A stretch of 64,000 nucleotides of DNA from Lacimicrobium sp. SS2-24 (GTDB lineage: Bacteria; Pseudomonadota; Gammaproteobacteria; Enterobacterales; Alteromonadaceae): positions 62,001-126,000 of the forward strand of contig NZ_NIWW01000009.1 of assembly GCF_002201535.1 (NCBI RefSeq), in the 5' to 3' direction. The notes beneath the pieces are model-generated. The model had not been told where the DNA came from, made no database searches, and worked only from the letters and a program-made list of their open reading frames with translations. Position numbers and translations under genes: made by a program. The first letter of the stretch is position 1, and each line of letters opens with the position of its first letter. This document shows positions 34,840 through 45,080 of this stretch, piece after piece.

Positions 34840-36963
34840 TTACGAATAAAAAGGCTTGCTCTCCCCTGCCATAGTCTTAAGCAACGCCGCCGGCGCAAAC
34901 TTGTCACCATAAAGGCCCTGATAATGTTCTAAGCGGGCCACCACATGGTCAATACCGAGGCTGTCCATATACCTGAAAGGTCCTCCGAGAAACGGCGGAA
35001 AGCCGATACCGAAAATAGCACCTATATCACCGTCTCTGGGATTGCGGATCACACCCTCATCAAGACACATGGCCGCTTCGTTAAGCATCAGTAAGATACA
35101 ACGTTCTGCAATCTGTTCATGGCTAAATTGTTGCGAAGGCGATAAACCCAGCAAGCTATAAACGGACTCATCCACTTCTTTACCGGGTTTTTTACCCGAG
35201 TACAGGTAAAGTCCCTTCTTATTCTTTTTACCCTTGCGATCATCGGCCAGTAGTTTGTCAAAGGCATCGGGGGCTTTAAACCGATCCCCTAACTCCTCCA
35301 CCAATATGGGAGAGATTTTGGCACCAATATCAATACCCACTTCATCTAACAACTTCATCGGGCCAACCGGAAAACCAAAGTTCAACAGCGCTTTGTCTAT
35401 TTGCTCTATGGGCTCACCACTGAGCAGCACGTTCGCCGCCTCGTTCATATAGGGAGCCAGAATACGATTGACATAAAAACCCGCACCATCTTTAACGACA
35501 ATGGGTGTTTTCCCCTGCTTGCGGGCAAATTCCACTGTTGTCGAAATAGTTTGATCATCAGTCTGTGGATGAGGGATCACCTCAGCCAGCGGCATTTTGT
35601 CGACAGGCGAAAAGTAATGCAGCCCTATGACCTGCTGAGGGCGCTTCGCTTCGGCCGCTATTTTTGTAATCGGGATAGATGATGTATTGGTGGCAAAAAT
35701 GGTCTTGTCATGGCAATGGGCTTCAACATCCTCCACCATTTGTTGCTTCAGTTTAAGGTCTTCAAATACCGCTTCGATCACCAAGTCCACGTCTTTAAAG
35801 CCGGAGTAGTCGGTACTGCCAGTCAGTAAAGACAGCTGCTTTTGCATTTCAGATTTACGCATAAAGCGACGCTTGACCTTTTTAATCAGAATGTCATAGC
35901 TGTATTTGATGGCATTAGCGATACCCTCTGAGCGGATATCCTTAATACGAACTGGCAAACCGGCTTTGGTGGCCGTCACGTAAGCGATACCTCCTCCCAT
36001 TAGCCCACCGCCCAACACCGCTGTTTTATGCAGTTTCGCCGGTTCGACACCTTCAACACCGGTTTCTTTCTTCATCTGCGTGGTGGCAAAGAAAATATTC
36101 CGTAACTCATTCGATTCCGGCGTCATCACCAGTTGACCAAAGTGACGTGCTTCGGTCTCATAACCTCTGCCAGAGCTGACACCGGCCTCGATACAATCGA
36201 TAATCCGCTCCGGAGCCGGATAGTTACCTCGTGTCTTGGCAAGGGTCTGTTTACGCGCTTGCTTAAACAGGAACCCACGTCCAAATGGCGTCTGCTCCAG
36301 AACTTTATTCACAAGACTCAGGCTGGGACCTTCACGCTGCGGTTTGCGCTTTTTGGCATATTGAACCGCCACATCCATCAAAATGGATTGCGGCACACAA
36401 TCGTCCACCAGCCCATCACGCTTAGCCTGTTTCGGACGCAGCTGCTTACCCGTCAACATCATGGTCATGGCTTTTTGAATGCCAATTAATTTCGGCAATC
36501 GTTGCGTACCACCGGATCCGGGAAGCAAACCCAACTGAACTTCAGGCAGGCCCATGGCGGTTTTACTGTCGTCGCTGCAAATACGATAGTGACAGCACAG
36601 GGCCAGTTCCAGCCCTCCACCGAGCGCTGGCCCGTGGATTGCCGCCACCACAGGTATTTTCATATTTTCGATTCGCTGGAACATTTGCTGACCCGCACGG
36701 GATAGTTGTTCAGCGTCGTCGGCAGACTGACAGGCAGCCAACATACTGATATCGGCACCGGCAACGAAAGAATTCGCTTTGCCGCTGGCGATCACCAGCC
36801 CTTTAACTCCCGGGTCTTTATCGATTTCATCCAGTTGTTCGGCAATTTGCTCTGCAAACTCGGCTTTTAGGGTGTTCATGCTTTCGCCAGGAACATCCAT
36901 GGTCAGGATGGCAATACCATCGTCACGCTGGGATAACGTAAATGCGCTCTTAGTTGTTGACAT
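34840..36963 (-). CDS. fadJ: Fatty-acid oxidation complex subunit alpha FadJ
   Basis: Bifunctional enoyl-CoA hydratase and 3-hydroxyacyl-CoA dehydrogenase of beta-oxidation. The 707-residue protein has an N-terminal crotonase domain (about 10-190; [31 protein letters not shown]), then the dehydrogenase domain with the Rossmann motif [14 protein letters not shown] (about 320) and the [13 protein letters not shown] signature, and C-terminal helical domains. Length and the pairing with a FadI-type thiolase mark FadJ, not FadB. AGGAGG precedes the ATG; fadI ends 10 bases upstream. Confidence 0.94.
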   Translation of the reverse strand: MSTTKSAFTLSQRDDGIAILTMDVPGESMNTLKAEFAEQIAEQLDEIDKDPGVKGLVIASGKANSFVAGADISMLAACQSADDAEQLSRAGQQMFQRIENMKIPVVAAIHGPALGGGLELALCCHYRICSDDSKTAMGLPEVQLGLLPGSGGTQRLPKLIGIQKAMTMMLTGKQLRPKQAKRDGLVDDCVPQSILMDVAVQYAKKRKPQREGPSLSLVNKVLEQTPFGRGFLFKQARKQTLAKTRGNYPAPERIIDCIEAGVSSGRGYETEARHFGQLVMTPESNELRNIFFATTQMKKETGVEGVEPAKLHKTAVLGGGLMGGGIAYVTATKAGLPVRIKDIRSEGIANAIKYSYDILIKKVKRRFMRKSEMQKQLSLLTGSTDYSGFKDVDLVIEAVFEDLKLKQQMVEDVEAHCHDKTIFATNTSSIPITKIAAEAKRPQQVIGLHYFSPVDKMPLAEVIPHPQTDDQTISTTVEFARKQGKTPIVVKDGAGFYVNRILAPYMNEAANVLLSGEPIEQIDKALLNFGFPVGPMKLLDEVGIDIGAKISPILVEELGDRFKAPDAFDKLLADDRKGKKNKKGLYLYSGKKPGKEVDESVYSLLGLSPSQQFSHEQIAERCILLMLNEAAMCLDEGVIRNPRDGDIGAIFGIGFPPFLGGPFRYMDSLGIDHVVARLEHYQGLYGDKFAPAALLKTMAGESKPFYS

Positions 36964-36973
36964 GCTTGCCTCC

Positions 36974-38299
36974 TTATTCCGTTTCCAGAATCATTGCGGC
37001 CCCCAGGCCTCCAGCGGCGCAGGCAGTAACCAGTCCGGTTCCACCTCCGCGACGATTCAGTTCATTTAACATCTGCGTAATCATTCGTGTTCCTGTCGCG
37101 GCGAAAGGATGGCCGTAGGCAATCGAGCTGCCCATGACGTTGAACTTATCCATATCAATCTCACCGGTAGCCTTATCACGCCCCAGTTTTTCCTTTGCAA
37201 ACTGATCGCTGGCAAACATCTTAATATTGGCAAGGGTCTGGGCAGCAAAGGCTTCATGCATCTCAATCAGGGTCAAATCCTTCAAGGTCATACCGGCTCT
37301 GTCCAGTGCAATCGGTGTGGCATAGGAAGGCCCCATCAGCATGTCCTGCCAGACATCGATGGCCGAGAAGGCGTAGCTTCGAATAAAGCCAAGTGGTGTA
37401 TAACCCAGCGCCTTAGCGCGACTTTCTGTCATCATCAGCACGGCCGATGCGCCGTCAGTAAGCGGCGTAGCATTGGCGGCGGTTACCGTGCCATATTTAC
37501 GGTCGAAAACTGGTCTTAATTTGGCGTAACTTTCCAGTTTTGAATCAAAGCGGACATTGTTATCTTGCTCCAATGCGCCTTTAAAGGGCTCTGCATAGGC
37601 CGTCATTACCTCGTCTTTGAGCTTTCCCTGTTCCCAGCTTTGTGCCGCATGGCTATGCGAGCGATGCGCCAGGGCGTCCTGATCTTCACGACTGATTTGG
37701 TGCGTCTTGGCCATTTGCTCCGCCGTGTCTCCCATGGATAGCCCGGTAGAATACTCGGCAACAGCAGGCGGCACTGGCAACAAATCCTTAAAGCCAAGAC
37801 GTTTAATCACATTCCATTTCTGACCCAGGGTTTTGGTCTTCTGCAAATCAACCAAGGCTCTGGCCAGATTTTTAGACACGCCAATAGGAGAAACGGAAGT
37901 AGAATCGGCGCCCCCTGCCAATCCAATTTCGATATTTCCTGCCATCATGGACTCGGCAATATTAACCGTTGCCTGAAAACTGGTAGCACACGCACGTGAC
38001 ACGCTATAGGCATCAGTATGAACCGACATGCCAGTTCCCAACACTATTTCCCTGGCTATATTAGGCGCTTCAGGCATTTGCACGACCTGTCCATACACCA
38101 GTTGTTCAACCAGTTTCGGATCCAGGTTTGCTCTGACGAGCATCTCATTGACGACCATTTTGCCTAAATCAACGGCGGGAACACCATGAAAATACGTGGC
38201 CATCTTTGCAAAGGGTGTGCGTAACCCACTAACAATGGCAATACGGTCGCCGCTGTGGGTGGCCACTCGGGGCGCGGCGGTTTTTTTATTGGTGGGCAT
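36974..38299 (-). CDS. fadI: Acetyl-CoA C-acyltransferase (thiolase) FadI
   Basis: Beta subunit of the FadIJ complex; cleaves 3-ketoacyl-CoA to acetyl-CoA and a shortened acyl-CoA. The 441-residue protein (E. coli 436) has the acylated cysteine in [10 protein letters not shown], the [11 protein letters not shown] histidine motif and the C-terminal [13 protein letters not shown] cysteine. It starts [25 protein letters not shown], as FadI proteins do. Upstream lie a good promoter and a FadR-like operator. Forms an operon with fadJ. Confidence 0.95.
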   Translation of the reverse strand: MPTNKKTAAPRVATHSGDRIAIVSGLRTPFAKMATYFHGVPAVDLGKMVVNEMLVRANLDPKLVEQLVYGQVVQMPEAPNIAREIVLGTGMSVHTDAYSVSRACATSFQATVNIAESMMAGNIEIGLAGGADSTSVSPIGVSKNLARALVDLQKTKTLGQKWNVIKRLGFKDLLPVPPAVAEYSTGLSMGDTAEQMAKTHQISREDQDALAHRSHSHAAQSWEQGKLKDEVMTAYAEPFKGALEQDNNVRFDSKLESYAKLRPVFDRKYGTVTAANATPLTDGASAVLMMTESRAKALGYTPLGFIRSYAFSAIDVWQDMLMGPSYATPIALDRAGMTLKDLTLIEMHEAFAAQTLANIKMFASDQFAKEKLGRDKATGEIDMDKFNVMGSSIAYGHPFAATGTRMITQMLNELNRRGGGTGLVTACAAGGLGAAMILETE

Positions 38300-38313
38300 A
38301 TAAGATCCTTATC

Positions 38314-38330
38314 TAGTGGTCTGACCTGTT
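38314..38330. promoter_or_regulatory. FadR-like operator
   Basis: TAGTGGTCTGACCTGTT matches the FadR-type 17-base consensus (core TGGTC-N-GACC) at about 14 positions. It lies directly after the predicted start of fadI transcription, where binding would block initiation. FadR releases such sites on long-chain acyl-CoA; that is family knowledge applied by inference. Confidence 0.6.
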
Positions 38331-38337
38331 TGAGGTG

Positions 38338-38365
38338 ATTGTACTCGTTAGCGGGTAAATTTCAA
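38338..38365 (-). promoter_or_regulatory. Predicted fadI promoter
   Basis: On the minus strand TTGAAA (38360-38365), 16 bases, TACAAT (38338-38343). Transcription would start near 38331, with the FadR-like site at about +1 to +17. Confidence 0.5.
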
Positions 38366-38408
38366 ATTCTAGTACACGCAGACGCCTTTGATGCTATGCA
38401 AGAGCGCG

Positions 38409-40016
38409 TCAGTCTCCCTGACGTATCATCTCAGCAGCTTTCTCGGCAATCATGATCACAGGCGCATTGGTATTCCCCCCCACCAGAGTCGGCATCACGG
38501 AGGCGTCCACCACCCGCAGTCCGTCAAGCCCCTTTACTTTCAGATCCGGCGTTACTACCGTCATGGAATCGGCTGCCTGGCCCATCCTACAGGTTCCAAC
38601 AGGGTGATAAATAGTCTCGGCGTGCTGGCGAATGAAGGCCAGTATTGCCTCATCATCGCGCACATCATTGCCTGGCATAAATTCTTGCCCGTCTACATCA
38701 TCAAAGGCAGCATCCTGCAAAAGGCGCCTCGCCAGCTTCACCCCCTCGATCATGACACGACGATCGTCTTCATCGGCTAAATAGCGCGGGTCGATTAAAG
38801 GGGCACCCGTGGGGTTACGAGGATTCAGTCGTATTTCACCCCGACTCTTGGGGTACAAACAGCACACATGCAAGCCGAAACCATATCCGCCCACTAACTG
38901 TTTGCCGTGCTCTTTCAATATGGCCGGCAAAAAATGAAACTGAACATCCGCCAGCGCAGAAGAAGCTATCGCGCGGGCAAAGCCTCCGGCCTCAGCGATA
39001 TTGCTGGTAAATAGCCCCTGACGAGAGCACAGGTATTGCCACGCCGCACGAAGATATGAGGGCAAGGCCGAGAGCGCCAAACCATAGCCTCCCGGGCGCT
39101 GACAGCGATACTGAACAATCGCATCCAGATGGTCCTGTAAGTTTTGCCCGACGCCCGGCAGATCCGTCACCACATCGATGCCACATTCGTTTAATTGCTC
39201 AGCAGGACCAATCCCGGAAAGCATAAGCAACTTAGGGCTGTTTATCGCACCGGCACAAAGGATAACCTCTTTGCGGGCTAACACGCGCTGATGTCCCCTG
39301 GCAGCGCTCAACTCCACACCAACCGCTCGCCCCTTTTCCGTCAGGATTCGGTTAACCGGTGCGCGGGTTATAACGTGCAGGTTTGAACGCTGTTTCGCCG
39401 GTTTGAGGTAGGCTTTGGCAGACGAACAGCGCTGTCCGTCTTTTTGGGTGACTTGATAGGCCCCCACCCCCTCTCGGTTCTCACGATTAAAATCCTCGAT
39501 ATGTGCCAGGCCAACAGACTGACCGGCTTCAATAAAACGTTGACTAAGTGGACTCAAGTAGCGTAAGTCGGAGACCCCGAGTGGGCCACCAATGCCATGG
39601 AAAGCATCTTCTCCCCGCGCCTGATCCTCAGATTTTTTAAAAAAGGGCAACACGGATTGCCAGTCCCACCCTGTGGCGCCCAGCTCTGCCCAGTGATCAT
39701 AATCTTGTGTGGCGCCACGGATATAACACATGGCATTAATCGAACTGGAACCACCCAGAGTTTTACCCCGAGGCCAATAGAGCTGGCGCTGGTCAAGATG
39801 CGTCTGGGGTAAAGTGTAGTAGTCCCAGTTGATGGATTTAAAGCGGGTTAACAGTGCTAGTCCGAAGGGGATGTGGATCAGTGGATTGCGATCAGGAACA
39901 CCGGCTTCCAACAGGCAAACCTGACATTGCGGATCCTCTGACAGCCTTGCTGCCATTACTGCGCCGGCAGACCCTCCGCCGACGACAATATAATCAAAGC
40001 TTTGTTTTTCTGTCAC
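38409..40016 (-). CDS. GMC-family FAD-dependent oxidoreductase (choline/alcohol dehydrogenase type)
   Basis: Flavin enzyme that oxidises an alcohol. The 535-residue protein has the dinucleotide-binding motif VVGGGSAGAVMAARLSED (about 11-28), the GMC signature GKTLGGSSSINAMCYIRG, and the C-terminal catalytic His in YHPVGTCRMG with GNTNAP. These features resemble AlkJ/BetA-like enzymes acting on aliphatic alcohols or choline; no betB or choline transport gene is adjacent, so a long-chain alcohol is as likely. Start is GTG at 40016. Lies downstream of the HMG-CoA reductase gene on the same strand, 104 bases away. Confidence 0.85.
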   Translation of the reverse strand: MTEKQSFDYIVVGGGSAGAVMAARLSEDPQCQVCLLEAGVPDRNPLIHIPFGLALLTRFKSINWDYYTLPQTHLDQRQLYWPRGKTLGGSSSINAMCYIRGATQDYDHWAELGATGWDWQSVLPFFKKSEDQARGEDAFHGIGGPLGVSDLRYLSPLSQRFIEAGQSVGLAHIEDFNRENREGVGAYQVTQKDGQRCSSAKAYLKPAKQRSNLHVITRAPVNRILTEKGRAVGVELSAARGHQRVLARKEVILCAGAINSPKLLMLSGIGPAEQLNECGIDVVTDLPGVGQNLQDHLDAIVQYRCQRPGGYGLALSALPSYLRAAWQYLCSRQGLFTSNIAEAGGFARAIASSALADVQFHFLPAILKEHGKQLVGGYGFGLHVCCLYPKSRGEIRLNPRNPTGAPLIDPRYLADEDDRRVMIEGVKLARRLLQDAAFDDVDGQEFMPGNDVRDDEAILAFIRQHAETIYHPVGTCRMGQAADSMTVVTPDLKVKGLDGLRVVDASVMPTLVGGNTNAPVIMIAEKAAEMIRQGD

Positions 40017-40120
40017 ACTCAGTCACTGCCACCATGTTATTTGCTCCGCGGTGCGGAGTATCCGCCCGCTAACACATCGTACCAGTGTATCAGAAAATAC
40101 AAAACCCGTTACCTATGCAA

Positions 40121-41665
40121 TTATCGGTTTCTGCCATATTGCTCATGGGATGATACCCAGTCAGAAGACGATATTGCAGAAGCCAGGGATATCTCCCCCG
40201 CCAAAACGACTGCGGCCACTATTTCTGCAAACTTGTTCACCGTGCCTTTACCATAACAGCCCATTAACTCAAGACACTCGCGCTGAGTGCCTATGCCGGT
40301 GCCACCACCGTACGTGGCCACAATCAGCGACGGGATGGTGATAGAAAGATAGAGATCCCCTTCGTCTGTCAGCTCCGAATACAAAATGGCTGCCGATGAC
40401 TCGGAAACATTAGCCACGTCCTGCCCCGTTGCAATGAACATGGCAGTAATACCATTGGGCGAGTGCAGACCGGTATTATTTACACCGGAAAGAAATGATC
40501 CCACACCAGCAACCCGGCCATGGTAATCAATTTGCTTGGGATCGACCCGCATCACCTGCAATAAATGCTCACGCTTAATAGTGGCTTCTGCAGTGACACG
40601 TTTTCCACGGGTGCGCATAATGTTGATCTGCGAGGCTTTTTTGTCGGTGGCAAAATTAGATTCCAGATAAAAATTCTTAATTCCCTGATAGTGGTCCAGA
40701 ATCCAGCCACACGCAGCAAAGGTCGCCCGACCAACCATATTCTGACCGGCAGCATCACCGGTTTTAAAGTTAAAACGTAAAAAAGCAAATTTGTTGGAGA
40801 GGAAATTATCGATATAAGTGAGCTTACCTACCGAAGTCGTGGACTCGGCCTCTGCCTTGATGGTTTCAAAATTATCTTTTACCCACTGCACAAAATCACG
40901 GGCGCCACGAGCATCCTCAAATACAAATACCGGTGCCCGCTGCATAGCATCGTCCACCACCGTAGCTTTCACCCCACCACTCATGTTCAACAGCTTCATA
41001 CCGCGGTTGTAAGACGCCACCAGAGTTCCCTCTGTGGTGGCCATGGGGATCATAAACTCGCCCTGTGCATGCTCTCCATAAATCGTAAAGGGCCCCGCGA
41101 TGCCCATAGGAACCTGCGCGACCCCGATGAAGTGTTCAATATTGCCCTGTAGCTGATGGGGATCGATGGAATACTGACCTACATGGTTGACCTTACCACC
41201 AGAGAACTTCTCGAAGTATTTCTGACGGGTTTTAATGATGTCCTCACCATAGTCATCCATATCGTCACGGGGAATTTTATTTTCGGCCACCTTATCTTCA
41301 GTGACCACGTCTTCCACTTCAAATTTCAGGGTACCGAATGGCGACGCTTTAAAGCTGACAAAGACTTTATGCTTTTGTTTGGGTAAGGGCTGACAATCGT
41401 GAATGAATACGGCAATGTTGCTTTTCAGCGGAAAATCATAGCTTCCTATCTCGTTAAACTCTTTTAAAGAGAGTTGCTGACCATCGGCCAGCTGTACGGT
41501 GATTTTTTGCTCTGCGATGCTCTTATCGCCAATCCGGATTTCAGAGATTTCCGTCACATGAGCATCTTTAAGTCGATTTTTCAGTACAAATCTGACACCG
41601 TCACCGGTATTAACTAACGATCCTCTGTTGTAGAGCTGCTTGAGCAACATACTAGGAATAAACAT
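40121..41665 (-). CDS. HMG-CoA reductase with an extra N-terminal domain
   Basis: NAD(P)H-dependent hydroxymethylglutaryl-CoA reductase. Residues about 150-514 carry the family motifs: IEHFIGVAQVPMGIAGP, TTEGTLVASYNRG, the Lys of RGKRV, GDAAGQNMV, GGGTGIGTQ, and a C-terminal His in SSHEQYGRNR. The class I type C terminus is intact. The first 140 residues form a separate, unrecognised domain. Start is set at ATG 41665, where AAAGGTGG stands upstream; an ATG at 41710 is an alternative. No other mevalonate gene is visible in the window. Product could be mevalonate or used in degradative direction; unclear. Confidence 0.85.
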   Translation of the reverse strand: MFIPSMLLKQLYNRGSLVNTGDGVRFVLKNRLKDAHVTEISEIRIGDKSIAEQKITVQLADGQQLSLKEFNEIGSYDFPLKSNIAVFIHDCQPLPKQKHKVFVSFKASPFGTLKFEVEDVVTEDKVAENKIPRDDMDDYGEDIIKTRQKYFEKFSGGKVNHVGQYSIDPHQLQGNIEHFIGVAQVPMGIAGPFTIYGEHAQGEFMIPMATTEGTLVASYNRGMKLLNMSGGVKATVVDDAMQRAPVFVFEDARGARDFVQWVKDNFETIKAEAESTTSVGKLTYIDNFLSNKFAFLRFNFKTGDAAGQNMVGRATFAACGWILDHYQGIKNFYLESNFATDKKASQINIMRTRGKRVTAEATIKREHLLQVMRVDPKQIDYHGRVAGVGSFLSGVNNTGLHSPNGITAMFIATGQDVANVSESSAAILYSELTDEGDLYLSITIPSLIVATYGGGTGIGTQRECLELMGCYGKGTVNKFAEIVAAVVLAGEISLASAISSSDWVSSHEQYGRNR

Positions 41666-41835
41666 AAAACCACCACCTTTGTTGTGTTTATTATTCAATG
41701 ACGACGCCATGTGCCATCCCGTATCATGGGGCGGAGCTCAGGCCGAGTGTTTTAAAATATTGTTGATAATATGTTAAAAATCCAATCTTTTATAATTTTT
41801 TTACTGATAACAGTGGCTTATATGGAGAATGACGA

Positions 41836-42567
41836 GTGATTAGGATACAGTCCGGACGTTTTGGCCGGTTGAAGTACTGGTTGCTCACGCTGATGGTTCG
41901 ATGGGGAAGGCTGCGTCAGGTAGAAATGACCCGCGCTGAACTGGATGACATGCTCGCCCCCCACCTGCCATTACACTTTGATATCAGAGTGCCCCGTGGC
42001 GTGGGGCGGATAAAGGTGATCGCAGCACAAACTGAACTTGGCGGCGACGATACCATTGAAGTCGCCTTGACCTGCGAGTTTAATATCACTGTGCTGGGCT
42101 ATCCCATGTATCAGGCCCATTTACTGATTCTCATCCGCGCACTTCCTGGCTTCGATAAAGCATCAGGCACCATCTTTGCTGAACACATAAAACTGGTGCA
42201 AATCCATCTTATCAAAGACAGCTATGCCCTGATAAAGGATGCCAGAGAAATCATGACTGCCTTGCTTCCCCGCCCACTTGGGGGAATGTTTAATCTGGGT
42301 ATCGAACTCAGTATCAGCAGTGCCCTCACCTTGCTGGAAAACAGCCTCTATGGTGATATGGGGGAGTATATGAAGCTGTATATCAACGGCAGTAAGCAGC
42401 GCGTGCTGGACTACCATAAACCACAAATTGAACAGCAGCTACTGGCCTATCTGGATAAGCATCAACCCGCTTACACACTGGATAAGACATTATTGGATGA
42501 ACGACTTTTCGCCGAATATGGTCAGCAAATAAAAGCAGAAAAAGATCATTTGCTGTTTTTATTCTAA
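41836..42567 (+). CDS. Conserved protein of unknown function
   Basis: A 243-residue protein with GTG start at 41836 (GGAG eight bases upstream). No signal peptide is clear, though the start is hydrophobic (LKYWLLTLMVRWG). The middle has alternating beta pattern (IRVPRGVGRIKVIAAQTELGGDDTIEVALTCEFNITVLG) and the end is helical and charged. The strand pattern is reminiscent of lipid-binding DUF1439 (YceB) proteins, but this is only an impression. Divergent from the HMG-CoA reductase gene. Confidence 0.55.
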   Translation: MIRIQSGRFGRLKYWLLTLMVRWGRLRQVEMTRAELDDMLAPHLPLHFDIRVPRGVGRIKVIAAQTELGGDDTIEVALTCEFNITVLGYPMYQAHLLILIRALPGFDKASGTIFAEHIKLVQIHLIKDSYALIKDAREIMTALLPRPLGGMFNLGIELSISSALTLLENSLYGDMGEYMKLYINGSKQRVLDYHKPQIEQQLLAYLDKHQPAYTLDKTLLDERLFAEYGQQIKAEKDHLLFLF

Positions 42568-42623
42568 CCGCGTGATTGTCGAACTGACCTTACCCTGTCA
42601 ATCACCTCTGCCGCCATAACCGA

Positions 42624-42962
42624 TCAGCGACAGCGGTATACCTCATAGTCGCGGCTGCCGTTTTTAATATCACTGGCGATTCGCAGCGCATTTCCCCCCA
42701 TTTTCATGGCTTCATTGCGGGCCAGCTGCAGGAGTTCGGCTGCCATCTTTTCCTCGTCCCGCTCAACAAAAGCAATTTTGTCTATAACCTGGGCAGAGGC
42801 CACACCCAGTTTCTTGCACTGTGACAGTTGTGACAGCGACAACAGTTCAATCTGCTCGCTCCCGGGCAGACTCTCCACAGAAGCACAGCCACACAGCCAT
42901 AGCAGTGAGGCCATTCCCACTGCCTTAAGCCCTTTAAATCTGTTAAGAGTGACCATTTTCAT
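42624..42962 (-). CDS. Putative lipoprotein, DUF4156-like
   Basis: A 112-residue protein with lipoprotein signal ending LWLCGC (Cys about 25), then a short domain with two cysteines (QCKKLGV and YEVYRCR) and NEAMKMGGNALRIA, the pattern of DUF4156 proteins. The ATG at 42962 was chosen: AGGAAA stands upstream inside the acyltransferase gene. It overlaps that gene by 20 bases, so the two are translationally coupled. Function unknown. Confidence 0.72.
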   Translation of the reverse strand: MKMVTLNRFKGLKAVGMASLLWLCGCASVESLPGSEQIELLSLSQLSQCKKLGVASAQVIDKIAFVERDEEKMAAELLQLARNEAMKMGGNALRIASDIKNGSRDYEVYRCR

Positions 42963-44403
42963 GAATTTCCTGTTCCGCAACAATCGAACGCACTTCTTCT
43001 TCCACATGCTCACCAATATCATCAATAGTCAGACTTGGGTCATCGACACATTTCTCAAGCATATCAAAGGCTTCATTGAAGTAATGAGCCATGTTTTCAA
43101 GAGAGTTGATGCGCCTGTCAGTGCAAACTAATCCAATATTGGCCGTATTACCATAAGTCAGCAACGTGATGTTCACGCCTCCACCTGGCGTAATCGTAGA
43201 GATAGGATAGACAGCCAGCAGTTCTGCATCTTTCAAATACCGCTTCTGCTTGGGACCGGGAACATTGGAAATCAGAATGTTAGCAATCGGTCTGAACCAG
43301 TCAGATACCCGTAACAATTCAAATACCAAAGCCACCGACTGAATCACAATGGTATAATAGGCAAATGCGCCAGGCTCAGAACGACGGGCCGCATGCTTTA
43401 CGATGCGATGGTTCTCAATGATCTGGCGTAGGCGCAAATAGGGGTCGGTTTCACCATGGGCGAGCATTACCGGTACGATGGCAATTTTATTCCCGCCGAC
43501 CTGCTCTCCGGGCTTACGCAAGTTAATGGGCATGTTGGTATACAAAGCCCGTTTGAAGCTATGTCCGTAATCTTTCAAAAAGCGGTGTACACCAATATCA
43601 AAACAGCACAACAGAATCTCATTGGCCGAAGCACGCAGGCGTTTTGACAGTGCCTGAACACGCGAAAAATCGAGGTCTGCTGTGGCTACCACCCTGCCCT
43701 TATGCACCTGCCCGGTCAACACCGTTCGGGTGCCGGTAAACGGAACCGGCATATAGTGGGTGTTGATGCGGAGCAATTTGACCAGGATCCTGAAAAGGAT
43801 CCACACCAGATCGGTAATGGTCCGGATAAAGTGCCAGGTTTTAGCCACGGCGCCTTTGAACCAGTGACGCGGGCGGCGATCTCTGTACGGCTGCTCAATA
43901 GCCCAAACCGGCACAAACTCCTTGTCGCAGGGCTCATCACGGTAGGCTGCCTGAAACCAGCGGATCAGTGTGGCACCATCACCGTACATATGGTGAATCT
44001 TGACATAGATGGAAAATTGACGTCCCTGCCGACTACTGATGATATGGTATTGCCACAAGGGCTTCGTGCGATCAAGACATGGCTCATGCAGGCGCGCAAT
44101 GAAACGATGTAACTGCTGGCGGTCCGAGACATCATCAATTTCATGCAATTGCACATGATACTCCATATCCAGCTTATCGATGGGCTTTAACGCCCAGGGA
44201 AAGCCCAATACCGTCTTCACCACTGTATTAAATGGGCTGGTAGCCTGTTCGAAGCTTCTGAAAGTACTCACCAGCTCAGGCAGGTAGTTCTCATCTGCCC
44301 CTTCGGGCAAAGCCAGAATTTGCAGGCTGGCAACATGCTTTGGGCTGTCTTCACTCTCGGTAATCCAAAAGGCCTTGTCTAAAAAACTGATTTTTTTACT
44401 CAT
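42943..44403 (-). CDS. WS/DGAT-family wax ester synthase/diacylglycerol acyltransferase
   Basis: Acyltransferase that esterifies long-chain alcohols or diacylglycerol with acyl-CoA to make wax esters or triacylglycerol. The 486-residue protein has the catalytic HHxxxDG motif as HHMYGDG at residues 137-143, PLWQYHIIS before it, and the C-terminal NVPGPKQKRYLKDAELLAVYPIS and GGGVNITLLTYG patterns. ATG at 44403 is preferred because GGGAAG stands upstream and the protein starts MSKKISFLDKAFW. It follows the TetR gene with an 8-base overlap. Confidence 0.88.
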   Translation of the reverse strand: MSKKISFLDKAFWITESEDSPKHVASLQILALPEGADENYLPELVSTFRSFEQATSPFNTVVKTVLGFPWALKPIDKLDMEYHVQLHEIDDVSDRQQLHRFIARLHEPCLDRTKPLWQYHIISSRQGRQFSIYVKIHHMYGDGATLIRWFQAAYRDEPCDKEFVPVWAIEQPYRDRRPRHWFKGAVAKTWHFIRTITDLVWILFRILVKLLRINTHYMPVPFTGTRTVLTGQVHKGRVVATADLDFSRVQALSKRLRASANEILLCCFDIGVHRFLKDYGHSFKRALYTNMPINLRKPGEQVGGNKIAIVPVMLAHGETDPYLRLRQIIENHRIVKHAARRSEPGAFAYYTIVIQSVALVFELLRVSDWFRPIANILISNVPGPKQKRYLKDAELLAVYPISTITPGGGVNITLLTYGNTANIGLVCTDRRINSLENMAHYFNEAFDMLEKCVDDPSLTIDDIGEHVEEEVRSIVAEQEIHENGHS

Positions 44404-45049
44404 CGGTGTCTTCCCGATTAACACTCAACTCACTGATCAGCTGTCTGAGCTCCTCTTCCTTAGCCTCACCCGGCGTCAGGTAGGGATGTAGCAGAAACAG
44501 AATACTGTCCAGACACTTTTGGATAAAACCTTTTTGATCAAGCACTTGTTCTTTAATCAGATAGTAGTTGGCCGCCTGACTGAATACCAGCCCTATTTGC
44601 TCACTCAAAGGGTTCAGGGCGTCCCCAGGCAGACTGAGTTGTCCACTTTGACTAAGGTACTCCAGCTGATTCGTCACCGTTTCTTCGCGGGTTTGCAGTA
44701 ATTGTCTGAATTTTTTCGCCAGCGGCGGATATTTTTCCATCAGGTCAGAGGGGTTACGATACAAAAAACGGAACAGTGAGGAGCAATCCAGCGTCATATA
44801 CAGGAAACAGAAAAAGTCATGCAATGAGAGATCGTTGCTGGGGGCGGCGAGAATATGACTCAGCTTATGCCGGTACATATCGAACAAGGCAAGCACGATG
44901 ACTTCCTTACCCTTGAAATGGTAGTACAAATTGCCAGGGCTGATGTCCAGCTCCATAGCGATATCCACACTGGTTACCCTAGCCTCACCATGTTCGTTAA
45001 ACAGTTCCAGGCTGGTAAACAGAATCCGTTCTGCGGTCTTACTTGCCAC
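44396..45049 (-). CDS. TetR-family transcriptional regulator
   Basis: Ligand-responsive repressor. The 217-residue protein has an N-terminal helix-turn-helix (TSVDIAMELDISPGNLYYHFKGKEVIVLALF, about residues 26-56) and a helical ligand domain. GTG at 45049 with GGAG eight bases upstream is the start. It overlaps the WS/DGAT gene and is transcribed with it, so it probably controls storage-lipid synthesis in response to an acyl or alcohol effector; that is inference. Confidence 0.88.
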   Translation of the reverse strand: MASKTAERILFTSLELFNEHGEARVTSVDIAMELDISPGNLYYHFKGKEVIVLALFDMYRHKLSHILAAPSNDLSLHDFFCFLYMTLDCSSLFRFLYRNPSDLMEKYPPLAKKFRQLLQTREETVTNQLEYLSQSGQLSLPGDALNPLSEQIGLVFSQAANYYLIKEQVLDQKGFIQKCLDSILFLLHPYLTPGEAKEEELRQLISELSVNREDTDE

Positions 45050-45080
45050 GGTGAGTCTCCCACATAGTCAACGACGTCCG

